DNA of 64,000 nt from Diadema setosum (taxonomy: Eukaryota; Echinodermata; Echinoidea; Diadematoida; Diadematidae), in assembly GCA_033980235.1 (NCBI GenBank), contig CM067075.1, positions 12,188,292 to 12,252,291 on the forward strand, given 5' to 3'. Each line of letters opens with the position of its first letter. Position 1 is the stretch's first letter. The translations under genes and the position numbers were made by a program. Positions 29,201 through 41,733 of the stretch are shown piece after piece. The notes under the pieces are model-generated. The model was not told the origin of the DNA, did no database searches, and saw only the letters and a list, made by a program, of their open reading frames with translations.

Positions 29201-32200
29201 AAATGGATATCATTTCATTCAAGCCCAGTCAGCAGCCAGTCAAATTGTGGAATATCAGAGCATGATATAACACGAAATTATGTCACTACTAGCAATATAA
29301 TGATTATGTTCCTCGCTGCGTTAGTCTGGTAAAAAGCATTATGAATCATCATCGACCATCGGGCCCTATTCATGCAGACCAATGACATATCTTTAAGCAA
29401 ATATTTCTGCCGCCGTATATATAGATGAATACAATAATGCGCGGGACTATGTTAAGACATGTTCATTACCCGGAATAACAGTCGGTTCTGTTGGAGCAGC
29501 AGTTGTGGTCACTCGAATCATAGAGGTTGTCACCTCTGAAAGAGAGCAAGTACAGTAGACAAACGTGTTTGGGCAGGACATGATAGTAGGAATCTCTACA
29601 CAAGTGTACAACAGCATCTACAATAATATTGAAGGAGGGATCGTGATTATGTTTAAGTGAGCCGCATTGCCTAAAACCCTTTCCCCGTGTATTGTAAGCT
29701 CTATCTTAATCTACCAATCAAATCCATGAAAATGATCTTTAAAAGAATCTTTAAAAATGATTTGAGTTTGGCGACAGGTACCTGACGGAGATGACATCAG
29801 CACAGGGATGCCAACCTTGCAAACAATCTTTCAGACGGCATATTTTTGGTGGAAAGAATTTTTGGCTATTAACCTTCCTGCAATGGATATGTATAGTAAT
29901 ATTTGGGTGAAACAGCATTTTGTACGAAACCTGCATTGCATTAAAAAAATACTACAAAATGTTGCTAAAAGTAATAGTTGGCACCTCTGTGTGTGTGTGT
30001 GTGTGTGCGCGCGCTTTCGTCTAATCCTTGCTGAGACTGCCTATAGATTCAGGAATAAAACGCGTATATAGAGTGTGGACATGGAGTACATGCGTGTGAT
30101 CTTGTTACTATTGGGATAACCCTATGTGTGTATCTTCTTATACAGATTCTTCTGACGTCAAGACGTTAGAAATTGCCCTTAACAGAATTGAACTACACGA
30201 ATTACATTATATCGCTTGGAGAATTACCTGGTGTTGTTGGTTGTTCTGTTGCTTCAGAGGTATATTTTACTGTGGCAGTTGTTGCTTCGGGAGTTGCAGT
30301 TGTCTCCAAGATCTCCACCGTAGTATGCTTCGTTGTAGGAGCAGCTGTGGTTGTTGTTGGTCGCGGCGGTTGAGTCCTGGGGGTTGTGGTTTCTGCAAAA
30401 TAAATGAACGTGAAACATGTATAGCTGGTTGACATTCTTGGGAAAATGCGCTGAGTGATGACAATGAGAAATATCCAACTATCCGAATTCCAGTATACAT
30501 TCAGGAAACTTAAAGGACATGCTACTGCGCCAGGAAATAAATGACAACGTAGTTGAGACTTATCCGACTGACCAAGAGTGGTTGTTTCTGTATATGTTGG
30601 AACGATGATAGAAATAGATGGGACAGAAAGTCAAGTTTAGGAAGCTCAAATGGCGGCCAAGTAGCTACTTTCTGTGTCTTAATAAAGAAGATTATTCATG
30701 TTGTTATTTTGGCGGTACATGTTCACAACAATGCACGAAATTGTCATCCTCACTATTGACCGATTCGGGTTCGTTGAGGGCAGCAGACATTTTACGGCAC
30801 AGGGCGCAGCCATAATGGGTGTATCAGCCGACCCCCCCTGCTCTCCCCCACCCCCGGGCAACATGTTTACACGCACTTGTAACAAAGGTTCGCGCACTAA
30901 GCAAGCATTCGCGCACTCAGTACGAGACGCCTATTGGCTAAAGCAGTTTTTCATTCTGCGCGCGTGCTAGTGTAGGGAGAGGGGTGGGGGAGTGCGGAGG
31001 GGGGGGGGGGGGGGTCGGCTGATACACCCACTGTGGCTGCGCCCATGCCAAAAATACACATAGCGCGTCACAGAATCGGTCAATAAGTCAGTTTTGTACA
31101 TGTATATTATTTTCAAATAAATTCCACACTTAGTAGGCCTACCAGAGACATAGCTAGGGACGAAATCATGCTGTGGTCACGGAAGGTAGTGTCATGCAAA
31201 AAAAAAAAAAAAATCCTCTGTTTCACAGGCGGGTGAATTATGGACACGATCGACGATTTAGACTTGCATGGGACTAGATCACTGCAATGTTCGGTTCACC
31301 CAGGAAGAAAAATTCGAGCATAAATGATGGGCTGTAAGATACCGATTGATGCAGAGATTTTATATAGGAGGGTTCTGGATATGCAAAAAATGTTTACTAT
31401 CCCACATTTCGTCTGACTACTCTGCCTGAAAGCCAAATAAGTGAAAGAAGAGAGAGAGAGAGAGAGAGAGAGACGAGAGAGAAAGAAATTAATAAAAACG
31501 AAAATCTCTACGGAAGTGAGCCTTTTACTCTTCCGTATATGAGTTGAAGATTAGAAAATTAGTCAAATGAGCTATTTGATATGTGATTGATAAGAAAAGT
31601 TCTTAAGAAAACTATGCCAAAATTTGAAGATTTGGGTTATCTTTTTGCCTAACTTTCCACGAAATGTGGGGGGGGGGGGGGGAGGGACAAAAAATGACAA
31701 TGCCATCTTTATTACCTGCAGCAGTTGTTCCTTCAGTAGGAGCAGCCGTTGTTGTTAAGGGAGCAGTAGGAGATGTCCCTATTGTAAGCAGGCACATGAT
31801 AAATAGAACATTTTTACTTTACAGGTCAATGTTCCTGATGATATTTCTGTTAACCCTATTAAGTCCAAGCTATTTTGACCCCTCCCAGGCCTATTGGGGG
31901 GGGGGGGGGGAGGGCACATTGTGCCCACCCTGTATAACTTTTTTATTATTTGATGTATCATCGTCATATATGGCACATGGGTAGAGTAACTCGTACTCTA
32001 CATGACCGTATATTTGAATTTTCTGAAGGTCACCTATGGAGGGCTCTATTTGCCAAAATATAAAGAAATACATAGGAAATATGCTAAAAACATGATTTTT
32101 CTGTATAATTTCTTTATCTCCATTACATATAGACCAATCATTTTCATACTTCCACAAATGATAAGCACGCGTGTAATCTTATTGTTTGTTATGGTTGAAA

Positions 32201-35200
32201 TTTCTCAAGGTCACAACATGGGGACACTATTCATATCAACATAGTGACACATAATGAGACCTGAGATGAAATGTTTGGGATGGGTACATGTATAGTTATA
32301 ACATTTCATATTTGCATAATAGTAGAATTTTGAGATTGCAAATTGATAATATGATAAACTAATGATATTAGAGGCATAACTTGGGTGAAGGAATCAAAAT
32401 CACTCAAAATAGAAGGGCAGTCTTTAGAAAATATTATTGTTTTCAATTATCTCTATTATATTTATTGTTTTATCCCTTTGTCACATAAAAACAAAGGAAA
32501 CGAGATATGAAACTCGTCACGCTGACGAGTTAGGTGATACGCTTGGGGTCATCAGGTGTCGGTCATCTGTGATCGACAAAGAAAAGAATGTGATATAGGC
32601 ACCTTGAAGTTATATTGAGCGTGCATGCAAAACCGTTTTTCTAACCACTCGGCCACGGGACATCCCCGGAAATGGTAAGGCAAAAAAGAAATGTATAGAT
32701 ATTACAGGGGGAAAAAGTCAATGCCCACTCAACAATCGTAGCCGCGTGAACATGTATTGCATTGCTAGACGGAAATGCGGCCTTGTAACGACTGATGTCG
32801 CTATGCCATTTCTGGCAACTTGGGAAAAATACGCGCCGTAGACATAAAGCCTATAATCGGCTGGTTTTGATACCTTGCCTTTAATCACAATTTTCAGTGT
32901 GATGACGTCATCAAAGTACAAAACAATGACATGGTCTTGAAAGACAATTGTTCAAAGTACAACACCTCAGTCGTCGTCATTACATACTATGATCGGTTTG
33001 ACAAAGTCAGCCTGCAAAATTTTGCAGCAGTCGAAGCAATGTGGTCTCTAACACAAAAAAGAGGGATATGGTGTGTGTCTGTGTGTGTGTGTATAGGTGC
33101 GTTTATATACGAACGTGATTTCTACATGGACGAATATGTAATACAAAATTGAAGAAAAAAAGTAAAATAGCAAAGTATTTTGTTTCGTGATCTTGTGGGG
33201 TTCGAACCCGCAACCTCACGTCTCTGAGACGTCGCCTTTAACCACTCGGCCATACGTCTCGGCGAGAAAATATGAGGAGCGTAAACTTATGTATGTGAAA
33301 GATGAATCGGGAATCGTTTTGTCCACATTCCATTCTCATTTTCAGTTTTAAACTGCAAAATTGTCAACCTGATAATGAGATTTCAAAAAATAAAATGCAT
33401 GATTACTGAAGCTTATTGTCTCAGCTACAACATACTTAAGTTTCAGAGGAAATGAAGCAAAATCAGCTGAGATAAAGGTGCTTAAACGTTGTCAAGTCAA
33501 TGCATGGTTTAAAAAAAAAATCACCTCCCATAGACATAACACGTAAACTTGTCCGATTTTGCATCTTTACCTTTAATCACAATTAAAGGTATGATGACGT
33601 CATCAAATTTCAAAACCATGACATGGACTTGAAAGACAAATGTTCAAAGTACACCATATCTGAATTTGGGATAATATTGAGCTTAAACAACAGAGATACG
33701 AGCAAATGAATGTCAGAAACAGTACCTCAAAAAAATTAATTCCACTTTTTTGATCTCAGATGATGATATGATGACGTCATAATGTATTTAGGGAAATATT
33801 GATACTTGAAACGTTATTTTCAATTCATATGCTTTTGTAATATGCAATAAAAATATAGGGTCAACGGACGATTTAAAGAGCTATGGCAAAATAAACAAAG
33901 ACATGTTTTTTCACTATATTTTCAAAAAGTCGCTCGCCCGAAATTTGAACTTTGACGCAAGTGCATTGCTTTGTTATTTGTCAGAATCGATCAGAAATCA
34001 ATGGATATTGTTACTCAAAGTATCAGGAATCCAAATCAGTCAAAAAAAGTGTATTTTCATGTTGCTGACGCGCTGTGCGCGCGAAATTGCGCGGACGGAC
34101 GCGCACGCAAGAAATTGTTTGAAACGCTTAAAATTGTCTGAAACTTCGAGATTTCCCATTGGGAAGTCGTTTTGAGCCTTTAAAAATTTTGACGCGCTTT
34201 TTCGCGCGCTTAATGATGACCTTGGTAACTGGCGTCAAAAAGTATGATAGAGCGTGACCTGAACTTTATGTCCACCGAAAATGATACAGAAATGACCTTC
34301 AGTTATGAAGTTATGATCGATCATGTAACGCGGTCCGAAAATCACAAAATGGCGCCTAGATGACGTCATAGATATGTTACTGTCATGAAAACCTTATTGT
34401 GGCTAGATTTTGTCATGAGACATGTTGACTGAAAATGTCATGTTATTCCGTAATGTCATTCTTGAGATATTGACGACACAAAATTGTCCAGAAAGAAAGA
34501 AGAATAAAAAAAAATAAAGAGAGATTTTGACAATTACAATAGGTGATACGCTGATAGCGTATCACCTAATTATAAGAAAAGCTTTCCGGGACCATAATTA
34601 CTTCAAATTTTGCTCCTTCAACAAATTTCAGCCAAGAAACACCCATTTCATACACTGTAATGCTCTTAAATGAAAGGGGAACAGAAAAAAGATGCAAAAT
34701 CTGACTAACATGGTTGTCAGTCAGTTTATGGTTGCCATGGCAACCAGCAACATCAAATATAACTAAATCATAACAAAATGTTTGCAATGAGATTTTAGGA
34801 AAAGTCACCAAATTTGGTTGAAATAGGATTAAGGGCGAAGGAGTGGCAAATGAAAATCTGGTAGGAGGGCACAATGTGCCCCCCCCCCCCCTTGGGCTTT
34901 ATAAGGTTAAAGTATAATTGTAAAGTAAGATGCGAGGGAGGACGGAGGGTCCTTAATGTAATTCAAATAATGTTACCATAAACATGATTCTCCATTGATA
35001 AGGTAAATGAGATTGCAGCTTTTGGCGCCTTGCTGTGATCTAAAGATTATAAAAACAAAGTATTACTTTGTGAATGTTTGATGGCATTTGAACAAACTGA
35101 ACAAACAAAAACATGATATGTTACCTGGCGGGGAGGTACCTCTCGTGGTTGGAGCCGGAGTGGGTCCTACGTTTAAAAGATGAACAGAGGAAAAAGGTAA

Positions 35201-38200
35201 ATACAATGGAACCTTGTTAAGGAAATCGATCTTGTCACAGCTAACAACTGGAAATGCTGCAAGTTCGGTGATTATACAGTTCATAGTGCACGGAGTGAAT
35301 GCAATGTGTCTTATAATGTATACAGGGTTGAAAAATCAAATGATCTAAAATAAATCTTTGTATATTCCTTTTCTGCGTATCTAGAAGTTTTGAGGATCAC
35401 GACAGACACGTTAGACAGAACTGCTTGAATTCTAATCGTGAACAAGAATTCTCATTTCGTACTTGAAAGAACTCGTCGGCAGAATTTAAAATGAAAGTAT
35501 TGTTTGTGAATATATCGCTTGACTTGCACGTACCCTGGCAGCCATAGACGTCGATTTCATTTCCCAGATTAAGTGGAGCTCCAAATGTTATTTCGATAGC
35601 TCGGACAGGTCCCAGTTCGGATGGAAGCCAGAGGTTTGTTGAAGCAGTGTTACTTAAAGTTAGCGTTACTTCGCCCTATGAAATGAAAAACAAATGATAA
35701 ATGATGAATTAAAATCTATGTATGATAGATGGACGAAGCAACATATCATTCACAAAATGCGAATGCAAACATGGAATTCCACATGCAATGCCATGAAAAG
35801 GGTCATGTATGTTTTCCAAAGAAAGAAAAAAAAAAACTATCAATATGATGAATGAGAGTAGATGATCTCTAGAAAACTTATAATTAGGACAAGTACACCG
35901 AATATCTGATCTTGTTAACCCTTTCTCTGTTGTGCATGGACATTGAATAGCGTATGAAATGCTTTAGGGTTGGCTGTGCAAACCATCATTCAAAAGTAAC
36001 ACACAAAGGGTTAAGCATTAGATACAGGTGGACTTTCCTTTTTTTCCTTGCATAACGTCTTGATACAAGTAGTAGCAAAGCATGTTCTATGTTAGTCTGG
36101 TTTCCAGACCCTTTGCCAACTGGACTCCGCGGCGACAAAGTCGCCGCCCCGCGACGAAGGCGCCGCCTTTGCCGAACAAAATCAACTTAAACTATACTAG
36201 TTTTCGACGTTGAGGGCGTTAATATCATGGATAGCGAAATAGTATGGGCAGAGGGTCTGGAAGCCAGACTAGTTCTATGTAGAAAAGGGGGATACTTGTT
36301 TGTCGAGGATCTACCTGATTCTCTGACTCTCCTGACCCTGAACCGGAGAGGTCACCAGATCCTGAGTCTGCGCTTTGGGCGTTAAGAGTAATCCATTCAT
36401 CTCCTTCGGCGCGCTTGATTCTGAATACTACTGTAGTCGTTGTACTAGCGCTAGTGGCAGGTAGTTTGATTCCGGTGATAGTAGTAGGCTGACTGAAGCT
36501 GGCTTCGTATGTCAAGGGACTTATTGATTGCAATGGCTCCTGTGGCTCGTAGCATTCTGCAAGATCAAGTAAATTTAAAATACCAATTATTGCTACAGAT
36601 GTTGTTTTAGTAATAAACCCCCTACCGAACGAAAAAAAAAAATCACATACAATACGATTATGTACGTAGTTATGGACGATAGGGAACCTTTCATTCAGTT
36701 CAGTTCAGTTCAGTTTATTCTATATCAGCACGGAACCTGCTTCAGCCAATGGCTGTTCTTCAGCTGGTTCTTCAGCTTCTTCAGCATGCATTATTCACAT
36801 GGCTTGGATTATGATAAAAAGATTCGCCTTTTTACAGGTGTAATTCATTCATCAGGCATTTAGTGAAAAATGAAAAACATTGCATAGAAGGGACATTACA
36901 ACTCCCGATTTAATTTGACGTGCTATATTGTAGCGACAGTCAAGGCAATATGTTATATTGTATGATCGACATATAAAATGCACATCATTCCATTCAAGCC
37001 CAGTCAGCAGCCAGTCAAATTGTGGAATATCAGTGAATGATATAACACGAAATTATGTCATTACTAGCAAAATAATGATTATGTTCCTCGCTGCGTTAGT
37101 CAAGTAAAAGCATTATGCACCATCACCGACCAGCGGGCCCTTTTCATGTAGAGTAACGATATATCTTTAAGCAAATATTTCTGCCGCCGTATATCGATAA
37201 ACACAATAATGCGCAGGACTATGGTAAGACATGTTCATTACCCGGAACAACAGTTGGTTCTGTTGGTGCAGCAGTTGTGGTCACTCGAATCATAGAGGTT
37301 GTCACCTCTGAAAGAGAGCAAGTTCAGTAGACAAGTGCGTTCGTGGAGGACATGATAGTAGGAATCTCTACAGAAGTGCATCTAAAATGATATTGTAGGA
37401 AAGATCTGGATTACATGGGATTATGTTAAAGTCAGCCGCAACGCCCAAAACGCCCTCCCCATGTACTCTAAGCTCTATCTCAATCTATCAATCAAAAAAA
37501 TTGAAAACAATTTGGGAAGAATCGTTAAAATGATACTAGTTTTGAGTTTCGCGACGGGTACCTGACGGAGATGACGTCAGCGCAGGGATGCCAACCTTGC
37601 AAACAACCGTTCAGACGGCATATTTTTGGTGGAAAGAAAGTTTTGCTTTAACTTTCCTGCAATGGACATATAATATAGTAATATTTTGGGAAAACAGTAT
37701 TTTTGCATGAAACCTGCATAGTATTTTTACTTGCAAAAGAAGTTACTACAAAATGTTGCTAAAAAGTAATAGTTGGCACCTCTCTCTCTCTCTCTCTCTC
37801 TCTGTGTGCGTGTGTTTTGGTCCAGTCCTTGCTGAGACTGGCTATAGGTTCAGGACTAAAGCGCTTATACACCGTGTGGGCATGGACTATACATGTGTGT
37901 GATTTTGTTACAATTGAGATAACCCTATGTTGGTACCTTCTTATAAGCGATTCTTCTGACGTTAAGACGTTAGAAATGGCCCCTTTACAGAATTAAACTA
38001 CATGAATAACATCAGATCGCTTTGGGAATTACCTGGTGTTGTTGGCTGTTCTGTTGCTTCAGTGGTATATTTTACTGTGGCTGTTGTTGCTTCAGGAGTT
38101 GCAGTTGTCTCCAAGACTTCCACCGTAGTTTGCGTCGTTGTCGGAGCAACTGTGGTTTTTGTTGGTCGCGGCGGTCGAGTCCTCGGGCTTCCGATTTCTG

Positions 38201-41200
38201 TAAAATAAATGAACGCGAAGCTTGTATAGCTGATTGACATTCTAGGGAGAATACGCTGAGTGATGACATTGAGGAAATATCCAACTTTCCGAATTCCATC
38301 ATTCATTCAAGAAACTTAACCATCTATTATAAAGCCCAAGGGGGTGGGGGCACATTGTGCCCCCACCAGATTTTCATTCGCCACTCCTTCGTCCTTAATC
38401 TAATTTTAACAAAATTTTGTGACTTTTCCTAAAATCTTATTCCAAACATTTTCATGTATAATTCAGCTATATTTGATATTGCTGGTTGCCATGACAATCA
38501 AAAACTGACAACCATGTCAGCCAGATTTTGCATATATTTCTGTTCCAATTTTAATTAACAATATTATAATGTATGAAATGGGCGTTTCTTGGCTGAAATT
38601 TGCTGAAGAAGCAATGTGAAGTAATTATGGCCCTGAAATGTTTTTCCTATTATTTCCTTTGCTTTTCTCTGACAACGGCATAAAACAATAGATATAATAG
38701 AGATATTTGAAAATACCAATATTTTCCAAATATTTTTATTTTGTGTCATTTTGATTCCTTCACCCAAGGTTTACCTCTAATATCATTTGTTTATCACATT
38801 ATCAATCTGCAAACTTAAAATTCCAATATTATGGCAATATGAAATATGATAACTACGCATGTACCTATCCCAAACAATACATTAGGGGTCTCATAATGTA
38901 TTTCTTTATTTTGTTATGAATAGCGCCCCATGTGGTGACCTTGAGAAATTTCAACCATAACAAATAATGAACTTTGACTTGTACATCATTTGTGGCAAAT
39001 ATGAAAAATATTGGTCTATGATAAGACATATAATTATACTGAAGATAAAGAAATTATACAGAAAAAAAAAACATGTTTTTAGCTTATTTCCTATGTATTT
39101 CTTTATATTTTGGTAAATAGCACCTTCCATGGGCGACCTTGAAAAAAATCAAGTATGCGGTCATGTAGAGTATGAGTTGGTCTACATATGTGCCAAATAA
39201 TATTATGACGATGAAACATCTAACAATAACAAAGTTATATGGGGCGTGGGAAGGGTCAAAATAGCTTGGGCTTTATAGGGTCAAAGGACATGCCACTGCC
39301 TCACTAAATAAAAGACAACGTAGTTGAGACTTACCCGAATGACCCGACTTAGTTGTTTTTTCTGTAAAAGGTGGAAAAGATGAAAGAAATCGATGGGACA
39401 AAAAGTCAAGTTTAGGAAGCTCAAATGGCAATTAGATCTATCCGGTCAAGTAGTTACTCTCTCTGTCTGAAAAAAAAAAAAGATTCTGGAAATCCACCAA
39501 ATATTGACTATTCCACATTTCGTTTGAATGCCATGCCCGAAAGTCAAATAACTGCAATGAGAGAGAAAATCTTCATGGTAAAAATCCATACTAACAGTTA
39601 TGAATTTGATCGAATGAATTACTGGATATCAGTGTACAATGTACTAAGAAAAATTTGTAAGGATTACTATGGCGAAATGTTTAGGGGAGGGTGAGGTACG
39701 TTTTTTTTTTTTTTTAACAGCTGGTAATCTTAATGAATCGTTCGAATGGAATTTGGGATAAAAATAAGAACAAGTAGAAGAAAACCGAGAAGAATTTTAT
39801 TACCTGCAGCTGTTGTTCTTTCGGTTGGAGGAGTTGTTGTGGATGGAGCAGTAGGGGATATTACTTAACAGGTCAGTGTTCCTATTACTATTTCAGCTTA
39901 CATATAAATTAAGGTGAGGAAGGTCCTTGATGTTATTTCAATATCTTACATAAAACATTGTTATATAGTGAAATAGAAAGAAATGAGGCTGCGGAGTTTT
40001 GCGCCTAGCAGTCGTCTTAAGATTGTAAATTATAAAACTTTTATTAATGTTTCATGGTATATGAACAAACAGAACAGACATATTTCAAACAAACCAAAGA
40101 ATTTTGTAAAAACACGATACATTACCTGGCGGGGAAGTACCTCTTGTGGTTGGAGCCGGAGTTGGTCCTACGTTTTAAAGAAAACACAGTGGGGAAATCA
40201 AATACGTAGCTACCTACTTACGGCTAACAAACGGGAAATGCTGCAAGTTTAATGATTAAACAAATACATAGCTGACGGAGTAAATGTAATGTACACTGTA
40301 TGTTAGAATACGGATTAACAACCAATAATGAGCACAAAGAAATCTTAGTACATTCATTTTCTGCGTATCTACAAGATTTCAGGATCACGAAAGCACGTTG
40401 AAAGACAGAACCCATTGAATTCTAATCGTGTACGAGATTTCTGTTTTGTAGTAGAAAAAAAAATCATCCAAAATATTTTACATAAGAGTGTTGTTTGTGA
40501 AAGTGTCGCTGAAATTGCACCTACCTTGACAGCCGTAGACTTCGATCTGATTTCCCAGATTAAGTGGAGCTCCAAATGTTGCTTCGATAGCTCGTACAGG
40601 CCCCAATGTGGAAGGTAGCCAGAGATTTGTTGAAGCTGAGTCACTCAAAGCAAACGTTATTTCTCCCTATGTAAAGAATACAATTAAATTAATCAGTGCA
40701 CGACTACAACTTTTCTGTTTCATAGCTGGACCACACCATGTTCACAAAATGCAAATACACTCATGGAAAATCAATTATCTACAAAATGCGATTGTATTAA
40801 CGGAACCATGTTTGCCAAAGAAAAAGACAGAGTATCAATATGATTGATCAGTATAGATGATCTCAAGAAGATTAACAAGTAGAAGTGGTACACTGAGCAT
40901 CGGGGATACTGTTAACCCTTCTTTGTCGTGCATGGACGGTGGACAGCGTGTACCTTTTAGGGTTGTCTGTTCAATTCAGTAGTCAGAACACAAAAAAGGG
41001 TTAAGTAGAAGGTACAGGCGGTTCTCTCATAACGCCTTGAAATAAGGAGGAGTAAAGCGTGCTCTGTGTAGAATAAGGGAGTACTTGTCTTTTCAGGATT
41101 TACCTGATTCTCTGTCTCTCCCGATCCTGAACCGGAGAGATCCCCGGATCCTGATCCCGAGTCTGTGCTTTCGGCAGGAACAGTAATCCATTCATCTCCA

Positions 41201-41678
41201 TCGGTGCGCTTGATCCTGAATACCACTGTAGTCACTGAAGCAAAGCTGTTGGCAGGTAGTTTGATTCCAGTGATAGTAGTAGGCTGACTGAAGCTGGCTT
41301 CGTATGTCAAGGGACTCACAGACTGCAATGGCTCCTGTGGCTCGTAACATTCTGAAAGCAAAGGTGAATTATAGGTCTCAGTTTTGGGCAAAATATTTTT
41401 GCTATACGTTAGTGTTCTACTGATGTTAATGTAATAGGACATGCATTATGTGGAAATGACATGAAAATTACCTGGTGTTGTTGTTGGTTGTTCAGTTGCT
41501 GAAGTGGTATATGTGACGGTCGTCTGAGTTGTTACTTTGGGTGTAGCTGTTGGTTCTGTATAAGGTGTGAAACATGAAAGAAGTCGATGTTACAGAAAGT
41601 CAATGCTAGGAAGCTCAATTAGCAATTAGATCTTGTAGGAAAAATAGGTACTTTGTAAAACAAAAATATTATATATAT

Positions 41679-41733
<55 letters not shown>

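Larger units (their letters stand above)
32499..34569. mobile_element. Nested hairpin-ended element (Helitron-like or TIR-type, unresolved)
   Basis: Comparison with the intact MITE copy at 38.3 kb puts the insert between about 32499 and 34569. The left end carries a hairpin (ACTCGTC, loop, GACGAGT) then TAGGTGATACGC. The right end is a perfect palindrome, TAGGTGATACGC-TGATA-GCGTATCACCTA. Inside are two related segments, near 32.87 and 33.56 kb, and four TGACGTCA palindromes. There is no transposase or Rep/helicase frame. Asymmetric ends with hairpins suggest a non-autonomous Helitron/Helentron; a palindromic-end TIR element is the alternative. Confidence 0.55.
31854..34906. mobile_element. 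piggyBac-like MITE, copy 2, with nested insertion
   Basis: TTAA at 31850-31853 and 34907-34910. The ends CCCTATTAAGTCCAAG and CTTGGGCTTTATAAGG are near-inverted. It is the reverse orientation of the copy at 38.3 kb; both share GGGCACATTGTGCCC near one end. It is 3,053 bp only because a 2-kb element sits inside. Cassette J retains the uninterrupted sequence at this position. Confidence 0.75.

Noticed and set aside
33188..33264. Functional tRNA-Leu gene
   Set aside because: No pairing acceptor stem and no long variable arm; it sits inside a transposon-like element.
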